Of a stretch of DNA of 64,000 bases, positions 41,871-50,498 are shown in pieces. Position numbers and translations under genes: made by a program. Positions within the stretch are counted from its first letter, which is position 1. Each line of letters starts with the position of its first letter. The notes under the pieces were generated by a model, which was given only the letters and a program-made list of their open reading frames with translations, searched no databases and had not been told where the DNA came from. Source of the DNA: CAXXIC01 sp049315325 (GTDB lineage: Bacteria; Bacteroidota; Bacteroidia; Bacteroidales; UBA7332); the NCBI GenBank assembly GCA_049315325.1, contig JBMOKJ010000003.1, positions 62,001 to 126,000 on the forward strand. The letters run 5' to 3'.

Positions 41871-42248
41871 ATGAAACTGATTATTGCATTTATAAGAATC
41901 AATAAAATGAACGAAACCAAGCAAGCTTTGGCAGACGTTGGGCTCAACTCGTTCATGGCATCCGGCAGCGTTTTCGGAAGAGGTAAAGGCACATACGACG
42001 CAAAAGTAATAAAAGGGGCAAACGAAAATCACCCCGAAGCTTTGGCTCTCTTAGGTCCCGAACCTCCACTTCGTACGCACCGCATGATTACCCTTGTGGT
42101 TTCTCAAAAAAAGAAAGATTTAGCTGTGCAGACACTGATCGAAGCCAACCGAACAGACACTCCAGGCGATGGAAAAATCTTCGTGGTCAACTGTTTTGAT
42201 GCCATCCGCATCCGAACCGGCGAAAGCGGCGATTCTGTACTCGACTAA
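41871..42248 (+). CDS. nifI2: Nitrogenase-specific PII protein NifI2
   Basis: 125 residues. The N-terminal strand 'MKLIIAFIRINKMNETKQALADVGLNSF' and the C-terminal 'PGDGKIFVVNCFDAIRIRTGE' are PII signatures. The longer central T-loop ('SGSVFGRGKGTYDAKVIKGANENHPEA') is characteristic of NifI2 rather than GlnB/GlnK. It forms the regulatory complex with NifI1. nifD follows after 37 bp, so the pair is inside the nif transcript. Confidence 0.96.
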   Translation: MKLIIAFIRINKMNETKQALADVGLNSFMASGSVFGRGKGTYDAKVIKGANENHPEALALLGPEPPLRTHRMITLVVSQKKKDLAVQTLIEANRTDTPGDGKIFVVNCFDAIRIRTGESGDSVLD

Positions 42249-42285
42249 TCTTTCGTTAGTTATTCACTATTTATGGTAAAATGAG

Positions 42286-43926
42286 ATGAAAACAGATAAA
42301 TTTAAAGGAGAATTGCCCGATCCAACGGCTTTTCGTAACGAGATATTGGAGAAATATCCGACCAAAGTAGCCAAGAAAAGGGCTAAGTCGATGTTGGTGA
42401 ACGACCCTGAAAACATTCAGGAGATTCAGGCTAACGTGCGCACCATTCCCGGAATTATCTCACAACGCGGCTGTACGTATGCTGGTTGCAAAGGGGTAAT
42501 CCTTGGTCCGACCCGCAACGTGGTCAACATCACACACGGTCCTATCGGTTGTGGATTCTACAGCTGGTTGACCCGTCGTAATCAAACCCATACCGACAGC
42601 GATGCTGAGGAAAACTACATCCAATACTGCTTCAGTACCGATATGCAAGATTCGAACATCGTGTTTGGTGGCGAAATCAAATTGAAAGAGGCGATTCGCG
42701 AAGCATACGACCTATTTCACCCAGAATACATCGCTGTGTTTGCAACTTGTCCGGTTGGTCTAATCGGTGACGACGTGATGCGTGTGGCACAAGATATGAC
42801 CGAAGAGTTGGGCATCGAAGTGATTGGTTTTGCTTGCGAAGGTTACAAAGGTGTAAGCCAGTCAGCTGGTCACCACATTGCGAACAACAACATCTTCAGT
42901 CAGTTTGTGGGAACGCTCGAACCAAAACGCGAAGGCAAATACCGCATCAACATGTTAGGGGAGTACAACATCGGTGGAGATGCTTTCGAAATCGAACGTT
43001 TGTTGGACATTCTCGACATCACGTTGGTCTCTTCCTTCTCAGGAAACTCTACGGTAGAGCAATTTCGTAGCGCACACACCGCAGATTTAAGTGTGGTAAT
43101 GTGTCACCGTTCGATCAACTACATCGCAGATATGTTGGAAGCCAAATACGGAATACCTTGGATAAAGGTAAACTTTATCGGTGCTGAATCTACTGCAAAA
43201 TCACTCCGTAAAATCGCTCAATATTTCGACGATCCAGAGTTGACTGCCAATGTAGAAGCATTGATTGCTGCCGAAATGCCAGAAGTAGAAGCGGTTCGCG
43301 TGGCTTCTTACGAGAAAACAAAAGACAAATTGGCGATGATGTTCGTAGGTGGATCTCGTGCTCACCACTACCAAGATTTGTTCCGCGAGTTGGGCATGAA
43401 GACTGTTTCAGCTGGTTACGAGTTTGCTCACCGCGACGACTACGAAGGTCGTGCCGTGATACCAACCATCAAAGTAGATGCCGATAGCCGAAACATTCCT
43501 GAATTGGACATCGAAAAAGACGAAAAACTCTACAGAGAGCGTCTAGCTGCTGATCGCAAAGCGAAACTCGAAAGCGAAAACTTCTTCCGCGAATACGATG
43601 GTATGATGGTAGAAATGGACAAAAACTCACTCGTTATCGACGACATCAGCCATTGGGAAACTGAGAAACTGATAGAGTTCTACAAACCAGACGTATTCTG
43701 TGCTGGTATCAAAGAAAAATATGTGGTTCAAAAAATGGGTATTCCATTGAAACAGCTTCACAGCTACGATTACGGCGGTCCGTATGCCGGATTCAAAGGC
43801 GCAATCAATTTCTACCAAGACATTGAAGTGATGGTGAGTTCAAACGTTTGGAAAATGATTTCTGCACCGTGGGAAAGCCAACCTGAATTGGTCGGTCGTG
43901 TAGGAACAGAAGTGGAATACGCATAA
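42286..43926 (+). CDS. nifD: Nitrogenase molybdenum-iron protein alpha chain NifD
   Basis: 546 residues. P-cluster cysteines lie in 'SQRGCTYAGCKG', 'GPIGCGFYSW' and 'FATCPVGLIGDD'. The FeMo-co ligands are the Cys of 'VVMCHRSINYIAD' and the His of 'KQLHSYDYGGPYAGFKGA'. The protein is about 50 residues longer than the Azotobacter chain, and the extra segment lies in the central region (around 'FAHRDDYEGRAVIPTIKVD'), as in the nitrogenases of strict anaerobes with nifI genes between nifH and nifD. That fits a molybdenum enzyme of the anaerobe-type lineage. Confidence 0.98.
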   Translation: MKTDKFKGELPDPTAFRNEILEKYPTKVAKKRAKSMLVNDPENIQEIQANVRTIPGIISQRGCTYAGCKGVILGPTRNVVNITHGPIGCGFYSWLTRRNQTHTDSDAEENYIQYCFSTDMQDSNIVFGGEIKLKEAIREAYDLFHPEYIAVFATCPVGLIGDDVMRVAQDMTEELGIEVIGFACEGYKGVSQSAGHHIANNNIFSQFVGTLEPKREGKYRINMLGEYNIGGDAFEIERLLDILDITLVSSFSGNSTVEQFRSAHTADLSVVMCHRSINYIADMLEAKYGIPWIKVNFIGAESTAKSLRKIAQYFDDPELTANVEALIAAEMPEVEAVRVASYEKTKDKLAMMFVGGSRAHHYQDLFRELGMKTVSAGYEFAHRDDYEGRAVIPTIKVDADSRNIPELDIEKDEKLYRERLAADRKAKLESENFFREYDGMMVEMDKNSLVIDDISHWETEKLIEFYKPDVFCAGIKEKYVVQKMGIPLKQLHSYDYGGPYAGFKGAINFYQDIEVMVSSNVWKMISAPWESQPELVGRVGTEVEYA

Positions 43927-43946
43927 ATAATAGGAGGAAACAAATT

Positions 43947-45329
43947 ATGTTTTTAAGACACACCCCAAAAGAGGTGGTAGAGCGCAAGGCGCTAACTATC
44001 AATCCTGCCAAAACTTGTCAACCGATTGGTGCAATGTACGCAGCTTTAGGCTTTAATGGCGCATTGCCACACAGCCACGGTTCGCAAGGATGTTGCTCTT
44101 ACCATAGAAGTACCTTGTCGCGTCACTTCAAAGAGCCGGTCATGGCAGCCACAAGTTCGTTCACCGAAGGATCTGCTGTATTCGGTGGTCAATCGAACCT
44201 TCTGCAAGCAATCGAAACCATTTTCGCAGTGTACGAGCCCGAAATCATCGCAGTTCACAGTACTTGCTTGAGCGAAACGATTGGTGACGACTTGAACCAA
44301 ATTATCCAAAAAGCGAAAGACGATGGCAAAGTGCCCGAAGGCAAATACCTGGTACATTGCAATACGCCAAGTTATGTTGGTTCGCACGTTACCGGTTTTT
44401 CGAACATGGTTTCTGGTTTTATCAAAGGATTCTCTGAAAGTACAGGCGTAAAGAAAGATCAATTGAACATCATATCTGGTTGGATTGAACCATCGGATAT
44501 GCGCGAAATCAAACGCATAGCTGCGATGATGGGCGTGAAGATTGTACTTTTCCCTGACACATCAGACGTGATGGATGCACCTCAATTGGGTCGCTACACC
44601 ATGTATCCTAAAGGTGGAACCACCATTGCCGAAATGAAGACCACCGGCGACAGCCGCTTCACACTCGGATTGGGAAGCTATGCCACCACCGATGGAGCTA
44701 TTAATTTGGAGAAAAAATGCAAAGTTAAATTCGATGTGCTCGACTTGCCAATCGGCATACGTGCTACTGATGCTTTTGTGAATGCACTTTCGGTGTATGG
44801 CGCAGTGTCTGTACCGACAGAAGTTGCTGACGAACGCGGCCGCTTGATGGATGTGCTCACTGATATGTACCGCTACTTGCATGGCAAACGTGTTGCATTG
44901 TGGGGCGATCCCGATCAGTTGATTCCATTGGTTCAATTCTTGGTGGATATGGATATGAAACCTGTGTACATCGTAACAGGTACTCCTGGAAATGAATTCG
45001 ACATTCGTATGAAAGAAATTCTAGGCGAAAAAGTACCCGAAGCCAAATACCGCAGTGGCGCACAAGCAGATATGTTCCTGATGCACCAATGGATCAAAAA
45101 CGAACCGGTTGATTTGCTGATTGGTAACACCTATGGCAAATACATCGAGCGCGACGAGCAAATTCCATTCCTACGTTTCGGTTTCCCGATTATGGACAGA
45201 ATCGGACACAGCTACTTCCCTTATGTGGGATACGTCGGAGCAACTCGTTTGGTCGAAAAAATGCTCAACCTATTCCTTGATAAATACGACCGTGAATGTA
45301 TCGAAGACAAAGCCGAATTAGTGATGTAA
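43947..45329 (+). CDS. nifK: Nitrogenase molybdenum-iron protein beta chain NifK
   Basis: 460 residues. P-cluster cysteines are visible in 'PAKTCQPIGAMYAALGF', 'HGSQGCCSYHR' and 'VHSTCLSETIGDDL'. It is shorter at the N-terminus than the Azotobacter chain (523 residues), as in anaerobe-type nitrogenases. A strong AGGAGG sequence lies 9 bases before the ATG, unusual for Bacteroidota, and could raise translation to match NifD. It lies 20 bp after nifD. A terminator-like inverted repeat follows in the 448-bp gap to nifE. Confidence 0.98.
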   Translation: MFLRHTPKEVVERKALTINPAKTCQPIGAMYAALGFNGALPHSHGSQGCCSYHRSTLSRHFKEPVMAATSSFTEGSAVFGGQSNLLQAIETIFAVYEPEIIAVHSTCLSETIGDDLNQIIQKAKDDGKVPEGKYLVHCNTPSYVGSHVTGFSNMVSGFIKGFSESTGVKKDQLNIISGWIEPSDMREIKRIAAMMGVKIVLFPDTSDVMDAPQLGRYTMYPKGGTTIAEMKTTGDSRFTLGLGSYATTDGAINLEKKCKVKFDVLDLPIGIRATDAFVNALSVYGAVSVPTEVADERGRLMDVLTDMYRYLHGKRVALWGDPDQLIPLVQFLVDMDMKPVYIVTGTPGNEFDIRMKEILGEKVPEAKYRSGAQADMFLMHQWIKNEPVDLLIGNTYGKYIERDEQIPFLRFGFPIMDRIGHSYFPYVGYVGATRLVEKMLNLFLDKYDRECIEDKAELVM

Positions 45330-45471
45330 TCAGGTAGTGAGAGAACCACTGATTACAAATCCGGTAGCCATCGGTAGGTGGAAAGTAGTACAATGAAGTA
45401 CTGATTTGGTAAGAGTCGATTCTGATTCACGTATTACTTTCCATTACACACTTTCTTTTTTCTTTACTGTG

Positions 45472-45538
45472 AAAACGCAAAGCGATCTATTACAAACATT
45501 GATAATCTGTTTCGGTAATTAGTTTGCTTTGCGTTTTT
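45472..45538 (+). terminator. Inverted repeat with T run after nifK
   Basis: AAAACGCAAAGC and GCTTTGCGTTTTT are perfect 12-bp arms around a 42-base loop, ending in a T run. It may partly end transcription after nifHDK, lowering expression of the cofactor genes. Confidence 0.5.
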
Positions 45539-45572
45539 TAATCATAACGGTTGGGTGAAATTTTTGCAATTT

Positions 45573-45688
45573 GCCCCTAAATCCCCTAAAGGGGACTTCA
45601 GAGAGTGCAATTCATCATCTTTTGCATGAATGAACAAAAATCACCTCAACCGTAGAAACTAAAAGTCCCCTTCAGGGGATTTAGGGGC
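45573..45688. repeat. 26-bp inverted repeat in the nifK-nifE gap
   Basis: The left arm 45573-45598 begins GCCCCTAAATCCCC and the right arm 45663-45688 is its reverse complement with one mismatch (25 of 26). The 64-bp centre is AT-rich. The size and ends suggest a small mobile or REP-like element. No transposase gene is present. No sigma-54 element was seen before nifE. Confidence 0.8.
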
Positions 45689-45777
45689 GAATTTGATAAC
45701 GCGATTATAAATCAGCACACAAACCAAAACTTAGCGATTTCGCTACTTTGCGTTCAATTTATTAATAACAAACAACG

Positions 45778-47112
45778 ATGGGAGATTTTTTACAAGACAG
45801 ACAAACGCAAATCGTTACCAAGGGTAAGGATGCACACGAACTGATTGGCGGTCGTCCTAGTGTGGCCGGATCGGTCAGCCAACGCGCCTGTGTGTTTTGC
45901 GGCTCGCGAGTGGTGCTCTATCCCATTGCCGATGCGCTTCATTTGGTGCACGGTCCCATCGGATGTGCTACATACACCTGGGATATCCGCGGCGCAATGT
46001 CGTCAGGTCCCGAACTACACCGCAGCAGCTTTTCGACCGATTTGCGTGAGAAACACGTCATTTTCGGTGGCGAAAAGCAACTATATAATGCCCTCATTCA
46101 GTTGATTGACAAACATCAGCCCAAAGCTGCTTTCGTCTATTCCACCTGCATTGTGGGCGTGATTGGCGACGATGTGCAAGCCGTTTGCCGCAAGGTGGAA
46201 GCCGAAAAAGGCATCTCGGTCATTCCCGTGCAATCCGAAGGGTTTCAAGGATCGAAAAAAGACGGCTACAAAATTGCCTGCGACGCCATCAATTCGCTTG
46301 TGGGCACAGCCGACGACAAAGAGATTAGCCCTTACAGCATCAACATTCTGGGCGATTTCAACCTCGCAGGTGAGTTGTGGATTCTGACCGATTATTACAA
46401 AAAAATGGGCATTCAAATCGTGGCATCCATCACGGGCGACGGTCGGGTGAACGATGTGCGCAATGCTCACCGCGCAGCACTCAACGTGGTGCAATGCTCC
46501 GGCTCGATGATGCACCTGGCAAAAAGCATGAAAGCCGAACACGAGATTCCTTTTATGAAGGTATCCTACTTTGGCATCGAAGATATGTCGGAAGCGCTCT
46601 ACGATGTGGCGAAATTTTTCAAAAGCGACGAGATGATGGAGCGTGCCAAAGAGTTGGTTCGTGCCGAAGTCTCTACCTTGTTGCCCGCTTTAGCACCTTA
46701 TCGCGAAAACTTGGAAGGCAAAAAAGCCGCCATCTACGTCGGTGGTGCGTTCAAAGCCATTTCGCTCGTTAAAGCGTTGCGATTGATTGGTGTACAAACC
46801 GTAATCGCTGGCACACAAACAGGCAACACCGAAGATTACAAATTGCTGCGTGCCATTTGCGACGACGGTTGCATCTTGGTCGACGACTCCAATCCGGTAG
46901 AACTCTCCGAATTTGTGAAACAAACAGGAGCCGACCTTTTCATCGGTGGGGTCAAAGAGCGACCAATAGCCTACAAACTTGGCATCGGATTTTGCGACCA
47001 CAACCACGAGCGCAAACTCGCATTGGCTGGCTACGAAGGGATGCTCAACTTTGCCAAAGAGGTGTACGAAACCGTTTGCAGTCCGGTTTGGCAGTTTGTG
47101 AAGCGGGGATAG
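45778..47112 (+). CDS. nifE: Nitrogenase FeMo-co scaffold subunit NifE
   Basis: 444 residues. NifE and NifN form the scaffold on which NifB-co is matured with molybdenum and homocitrate. Conserved cysteines are in 'RACVFCGSRVVLYPIADALH', 'GPIGCATYTW' and 'VYSTCIVGVIGDD'. 'VNDVRNAHRAALNVVQCSGSM' and 'LALAGYEGMLNFAKEVYETV' match the NifE C-terminal half. The stop codon is followed at once by a tandem-repeat array. It is separated from nifK by 448 bp with a terminator-like repeat and a small inverted-repeat element. Confidence 0.97.
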   Translation: MGDFLQDRQTQIVTKGKDAHELIGGRPSVAGSVSQRACVFCGSRVVLYPIADALHLVHGPIGCATYTWDIRGAMSSGPELHRSSFSTDLREKHVIFGGEKQLYNALIQLIDKHQPKAAFVYSTCIVGVIGDDVQAVCRKVEAEKGISVIPVQSEGFQGSKKDGYKIACDAINSLVGTADDKEISPYSINILGDFNLAGELWILTDYYKKMGIQIVASITGDGRVNDVRNAHRAALNVVQCSGSMMHLAKSMKAEHEIPFMKVSYFGIEDMSEALYDVAKFFKSDEMMERAKELVRAEVSTLLPALAPYRENLEGKKAAIYVGGAFKAISLVKALRLIGVQTVIAGTQTGNTEDYKLLRAICDDGCILVDDSNPVELSEFVKQTGADLFIGGVKERPIAYKLGIGFCDHNHERKLALAGYEGMLNFAKEVYETVCSPVWQFVKRG

Positions 47113-47114
47113 CG

Positions 47115-47490
47115 TTTTAGGAAGCCAAATCTGACGTTAGGAATCCTCAACTGGTCATTAGGAATGCTCAACCGACCGTTAGGAAGACAAAAGCTGCCGT
47201 TAGGAATGCACAACCAGTCGTTAGGAGTGCATAAACCGCCTTTAGGAACGCACAACCGATCATTAGGAAGCCATTTCCACGGTTAGGAATGCTCAACCGA
47301 CCTTAAGGAATGCTCAACTGGCGATAAGGAACGGACAAACCGCCTTAAGGAATGCACAACCGGCGTTAAGGAGTGGACAAACCGCCTTAAGGAATGCAAA
47401 ACCGGCGTTAAGGAGGCCAAAACCACGTTAAGGAAGGCATTTCCGTCTTAAGGAAGCCCAACCAGCGTTAAGGAAGGCATCCGAAAGCAG
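47115..47490. repeat. Array of 18 units of about 21 bp between nifE and nifN
   Basis: Starts 2 bp after the nifE stop. Eighteen units (20-22 bp, mean start-to-start 20.6 bp) each begin TTAGGA or TTAAGGA and continue with a variant of ATGCACAACCGGCG. The first nine units carry TTAGGA and the last nine TTAAGGA (one lacks a T). Units 11-14 alternate between a GGACAAACCGCC and a TGCACAACCGGCG type, a two-unit higher-order repeat. There are no spacers, so it is not a CRISPR array. Read on the minus strand the first units encode a 7-residue pattern (about L-x-I-P-N-x-x), but 20- and 22-bp units break the frame. Confidence 0.9.
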
Positions 47491-47530
47491 TGATATAAGG
47501 TATTAAGATTGAAATTGAATAGAAATTGTC

Positions 47531-47580
47531 TTCTACTAAGGTTAAAAACCTTATTTACTAACTTTTTCACCTTAGTAGAA
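47531..47580 (+). promoter_or_regulatory. Two competing hairpins in the nifN leader
   Basis: TTCTACTAAGG at 47531-47541 is mirrored perfectly by CCTTAGTAGAA at 47570-47580. Its AAGG can instead pair locally in AAGGTT-AAA-AACCTT (47538-47552). The two folds exclude each other, as in attenuators. The right arm lies about 20 bases before the nifN ATG, next to the purine-rich AGAAAGGA. Confidence 0.5.
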
Positions 47581-47600
47581 AAAAGAAAGGAACCAACAAT

Positions 47601-49028
47601 ATGGCACACATCTATACATCACCACAAAAACCGGAAGAAACTTCCTACACCGCATCGTGCAACGCCTGCAAGCAATGCACGCCGCTGGGAGCCTGCTTGG
47701 CGTTCAAAGGAATCGAAGGCGTGTTGCCCATGTTGCACGGATCGCAAGGGTGCGCCACCTACATTCGCCGCTACCTCATCAGTCACTACCGCGAGCCGGT
47801 CGATATTGCATCGTCGAACTTCAGCGAAGAGACCACCATTTTCGGAGGAAACAAAAATTTCAACACTGGTATTGATAACATCATCAGCCAATATCATCCA
47901 AAGGTTATCGCCATTGCCAGCACCTGCCTGAGCGAGACCATTGGCGAAGATGTGCATAAACTGATACACGAATACAACGCGATTCACGAGGAAGAGCCAG
48001 TTGAGATTCCCAAAATGATTTTCGCAGCTACGCCAAGTTACCAAGGCACACATGCCGATGGATTCCACGAAGCGGTCTATGCCACTGTGAAAGCATTGGC
48101 CGAAGGTAGCGATACATCAGGTAGTCACCTCAATCTGTTTTGTAATCTCATTACGCCCGAAGACATTCGTCATCTCAAGGAGATTTTCGAAGACTTCGGC
48201 ATCGAAGCCACCATTTTCCCCGACTACTCCGACACGCTCGACAATACCTCGTGGGACAGCTACAAACGCATAGCCGATGGCGGAACCACGCTCAATGCGT
48301 TGCGTTTGTGTGGTTCGGCAGCCGCTTCAATCGAATTCGGATACATCCTCAATGCAGGCGGACTCAACGGTCGCATCAAGAGCAATCACTCCACACAATC
48401 TGCGGGCGAATACCTCGAGTCTAAGTTTGATATTCCAAATATTCGCCTTGGTATTCCTATTGGAGTCAACCAAACAGACGATTTCTTTGATTCGTTAGCA
48501 AGATTTTCAGGAAAGGCTATTCCAGAAAAATATACCCGTCAACGCGGTAGAGTAGTCGATCTTTACATCGACGGTCATAAATACGTTTCAGATAAAAAAG
48601 TAGTCATTTTTGGTGAAGAAGACCTTGTAGTTGCACTCGCTGCTATGGCTTCCGAAATCGGCCTCAAACCTGTGCTTTGTGCATCGGGTGGCGAAAGTGG
48701 TAAACTCGAAGAGACGCTCCGAATCGTATTGGGCGACAACTACTACGAACCGATGATTGTGGGTCAAGGAATGAGTTTCGACCAAATGGACGAAGCCATG
48801 CAAGAGTTGCAACCCGACCTGATGATTGGCAATAGCAAGGGCTACTACATTGCCCGCAAAATGGACATTCCGCTCGTTCGTTGCGGTTTCCCGATTCACG
48901 ATCGTATCGGTGCACAACACATCAAAACCCTTGGGTACGAAGGCGCTACGTGGCTTTTTGAGCAAGTTGCAAACACATTGCTCGAACGAAAGCAAGCCAA
49001 ATCGCCCGTCGGATATAAATATATGTAA
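47601..49028 (+). CDS. nifN: Nitrogenase FeMo-co scaffold subunit NifN
   Basis: 475 residues. 'SCNACKQCTPLGACLAFKG' and 'HGSQGCATYIRRYLISHYRE' are typical of NifN in anaerobes, with 'SSNFSEETTIFGG' and 'IASTCLSETIGEDV'. It pairs with NifE for cofactor assembly. The first half uses GC-richer codons than the stretch around 48420-48620, which is more AT-rich, so base use shifts inside the gene. It could be confused with a second NifK, but the N-terminal Cys pattern and the gene order favour NifN. It lies 488 bp after nifE and 96 bp before nifB. Confidence 0.95.
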   Translation: MAHIYTSPQKPEETSYTASCNACKQCTPLGACLAFKGIEGVLPMLHGSQGCATYIRRYLISHYREPVDIASSNFSEETTIFGGNKNFNTGIDNIISQYHPKVIAIASTCLSETIGEDVHKLIHEYNAIHEEEPVEIPKMIFAATPSYQGTHADGFHEAVYATVKALAEGSDTSGSHLNLFCNLITPEDIRHLKEIFEDFGIEATIFPDYSDTLDNTSWDSYKRIADGGTTLNALRLCGSAAASIEFGYILNAGGLNGRIKSNHSTQSAGEYLESKFDIPNIRLGIPIGVNQTDDFFDSLARFSGKAIPEKYTRQRGRVVDLYIDGHKYVSDKKVVIFGEEDLVVALAAMASEIGLKPVLCASGGESGKLEETLRIVLGDNYYEPMIVGQGMSFDQMDEAMQELQPDLMIGNSKGYYIARKMDIPLVRCGFPIHDRIGAQHIKTLGYEGATWLFEQVANTLLERKQAKSPVGYKYM

Positions 49029-49068
49029 TATGTAATTTTCGGAATAAACAACAATAAAACGGCATCTC

Positions 49069-49103
49069 TTCTCCCTCCCTTTTGGGGAGGGCGGGGTGGG
49101 GTC
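49069..49103. repeat. GC-rich hairpin repeat in the nifN-nifB gap
   Basis: CCCTCCC-TTTT-GGGGAGGG followed by CGGGGTGGGGTC. It is a hairpin much richer in G and C than its surroundings, of a type common in bacterial intergenic repeats. Confidence 0.6.
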
Positions 49104-49124
49104 AAAAGAGAAAGGGAAAGAAAA

Positions 49125-50387
49125 ATGAAAGATCTATCAAAACATCCGTGCTTCAACGAAGAAGCGAGACACACGCAAGCGCGAGTTCATTTACCTGTAG
49201 CACCTAAATGCAACATTCAGTGCAACTATTGTAATCGTAAATACGATTGCTGCAACGAGAGCCGTCCCGGTGTCACCAGTTCAGTTCTTTCTCCTATTCA
49301 GGCAGTGCATTACCTCAAATCGTTGAGCGAAAAACTGCCCAACATCAGCGTGATTGGCATCGCAGGGCCAGGCGATCCGTTTGCCAATCCGAATGAGACA
49401 ATCGGCACGATGGAGCTGATGCAGACTGAGTTTCCCGATATTATCTATTGCCTTTCTTCGAATGGTTTGGAGCTTGAGCCTCACATCGACCGTATTGCCG
49501 AGATAGGCGTTTCTCACGTCACTATCACCATCAATTCGCTCAATGTAGAAACGTTAGCCAAAATCTATTCGTGGGTGCGCTACAACCGTCGTGTGTATCG
49601 TGGCACGGAAGGTGCGTCGTTGCTTCTCGAACGTCAGCTGGCTTGTATTTCGAAGTTGAAAGAGAAAGGCATTACGGTAAAAATCAATACCGTCATCATT
49701 CCCGGAGTAAACGATCAAGACATCGAAGAGTTAGCCAAAAAGATGGGCGAAATGGGTGCTGACACGATGAACTGCATTCCGATGTACCCAACTGCCGATA
49801 CAGCATTCGAAGAGTTCGAAGAGCCATCTAAAGAGATGATGAAAGGTATTAAAGAGACGATTGCAAAATACATCAAACCGATGGCGCATTGTGCTCGTTG
49901 TCGCGCCGATGCTGCCGGATTGCTCGGTCACGACAACAAAGAGGCGATGGACATGATTGCGCAATTCTCTACGTTGGTTGTCAATAAAGACGAAAACCGC
50001 ATCCGTGTAGGAGTTGCTACCAACGAAGGTTTGTTAGTCAATCTTCACCTTGGAGAAGCCGATAAACTGCACATCTTCGAGCAAACACGTAATGGATATA
50101 GGTTTATCGAAGCGCGCAACACACCGCCTACTGGCACAGGTGATAAACGTTGGGAAAATATGGCGAACGAAACATTAATTGATTGCCAAGCAGTGTTAGT
50201 AGCGGGTGTCGGCGAAACCCCTTTGACCATTCTTCAAGAGAACGGTGTACGCGTCATTCAAATGAGTGGTCTTATCGATTCTGGTCTCGATGCTGTCTAT
50301 CTCAACAAACCGCTTAAAACGCTTGCTAAGTCTGAGTTTGCCAAATGCGGCGAGTCTTGCAAAGGCAATAGCATGGGCTGCGGGTGA
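49125..50387 (+). CDS. nifB: NifB radical SAM FeMo-co precursor synthase
   Basis: 420 residues. NifB fuses two 4Fe-4S clusters with a carbide from S-adenosylmethionine to make NifB-co. The radical SAM motif CxxxCxxC lies in 'PKCNIQCNYCNRKYDCC', preceded by 'HPCFNEEARH', whose Cys is a K-cluster ligand. The Cys pair of 'AHCARCRADAAGLLG' also fits. A C-terminal NifX-like domain (about 285-400, 'IRVGVATNEGLLVNLHLGEAD') is fused, and a final 'KCGESCKGNSMGCG' adds cysteines. The two-domain form is the full-length bacterial type. Confidence 0.98.
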   Translation: MKDLSKHPCFNEEARHTQARVHLPVAPKCNIQCNYCNRKYDCCNESRPGVTSSVLSPIQAVHYLKSLSEKLPNISVIGIAGPGDPFANPNETIGTMELMQTEFPDIIYCLSSNGLELEPHIDRIAEIGVSHVTITINSLNVETLAKIYSWVRYNRRVYRGTEGASLLLERQLACISKLKEKGITVKINTVIIPGVNDQDIEELAKKMGEMGADTMNCIPMYPTADTAFEEFEEPSKEMMKGIKETIAKYIKPMAHCARCRADAAGLLGHDNKEAMDMIAQFSTLVVNKDENRIRVGVATNEGLLVNLHLGEADKLHIFEQTRNGYRFIEARNTPPTGTGDKRWENMANETLIDCQAVLVAGVGETPLTILQENGVRVIQMSGLIDSGLDAVYLNKPLKTLAKSEFAKCGESCKGNSMGCG

Positions 50388-50390
50388 TAA

Positions 50391-50488
50391 TTTGATAATT
50401 AGCCAATTCGGAAATTAGCCAATTGATAGACTCAGTCAATTTGCTAATCCACCATTTGCTAATCTGCTAATATACTAATTTGCTAATT
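50391..50488. repeat. TTGCTAAT / ATTAGC repeat cluster in the nifB-ferredoxin gap
   Basis: The whole gap is built from ATTAGCCAATT and TTGCTAAT words in both orientations (at least seven copies). It is the same family as the cluster at 31574-31690 before the metal pump gene. Confidence 0.75.
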
Positions 50489-50498
50489 TATAAAAGTT

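Noticed and set aside
47031..47255. Minus-strand gene with a 7-residue repeat (74 codons) across the nifE end and the array
   Set aside because: The repeat pattern is explained by the 21-bp period. The frame runs into nifE in antisense, and 20- and 22-bp units break it.
47115..47490. CRISPR array between nifE and nifN
   Set aside because: Units of about 21 bp follow each other directly with no unique spacers, and no cas gene lies in the window.
47601..49028. Second nifK rather than nifN
   Set aside because: The N-terminal Cys pattern (CNACKQCTPLGAC), the position after nifE and before nifB, and the presence of a clear nifK at 43947-45329 favour nifN.
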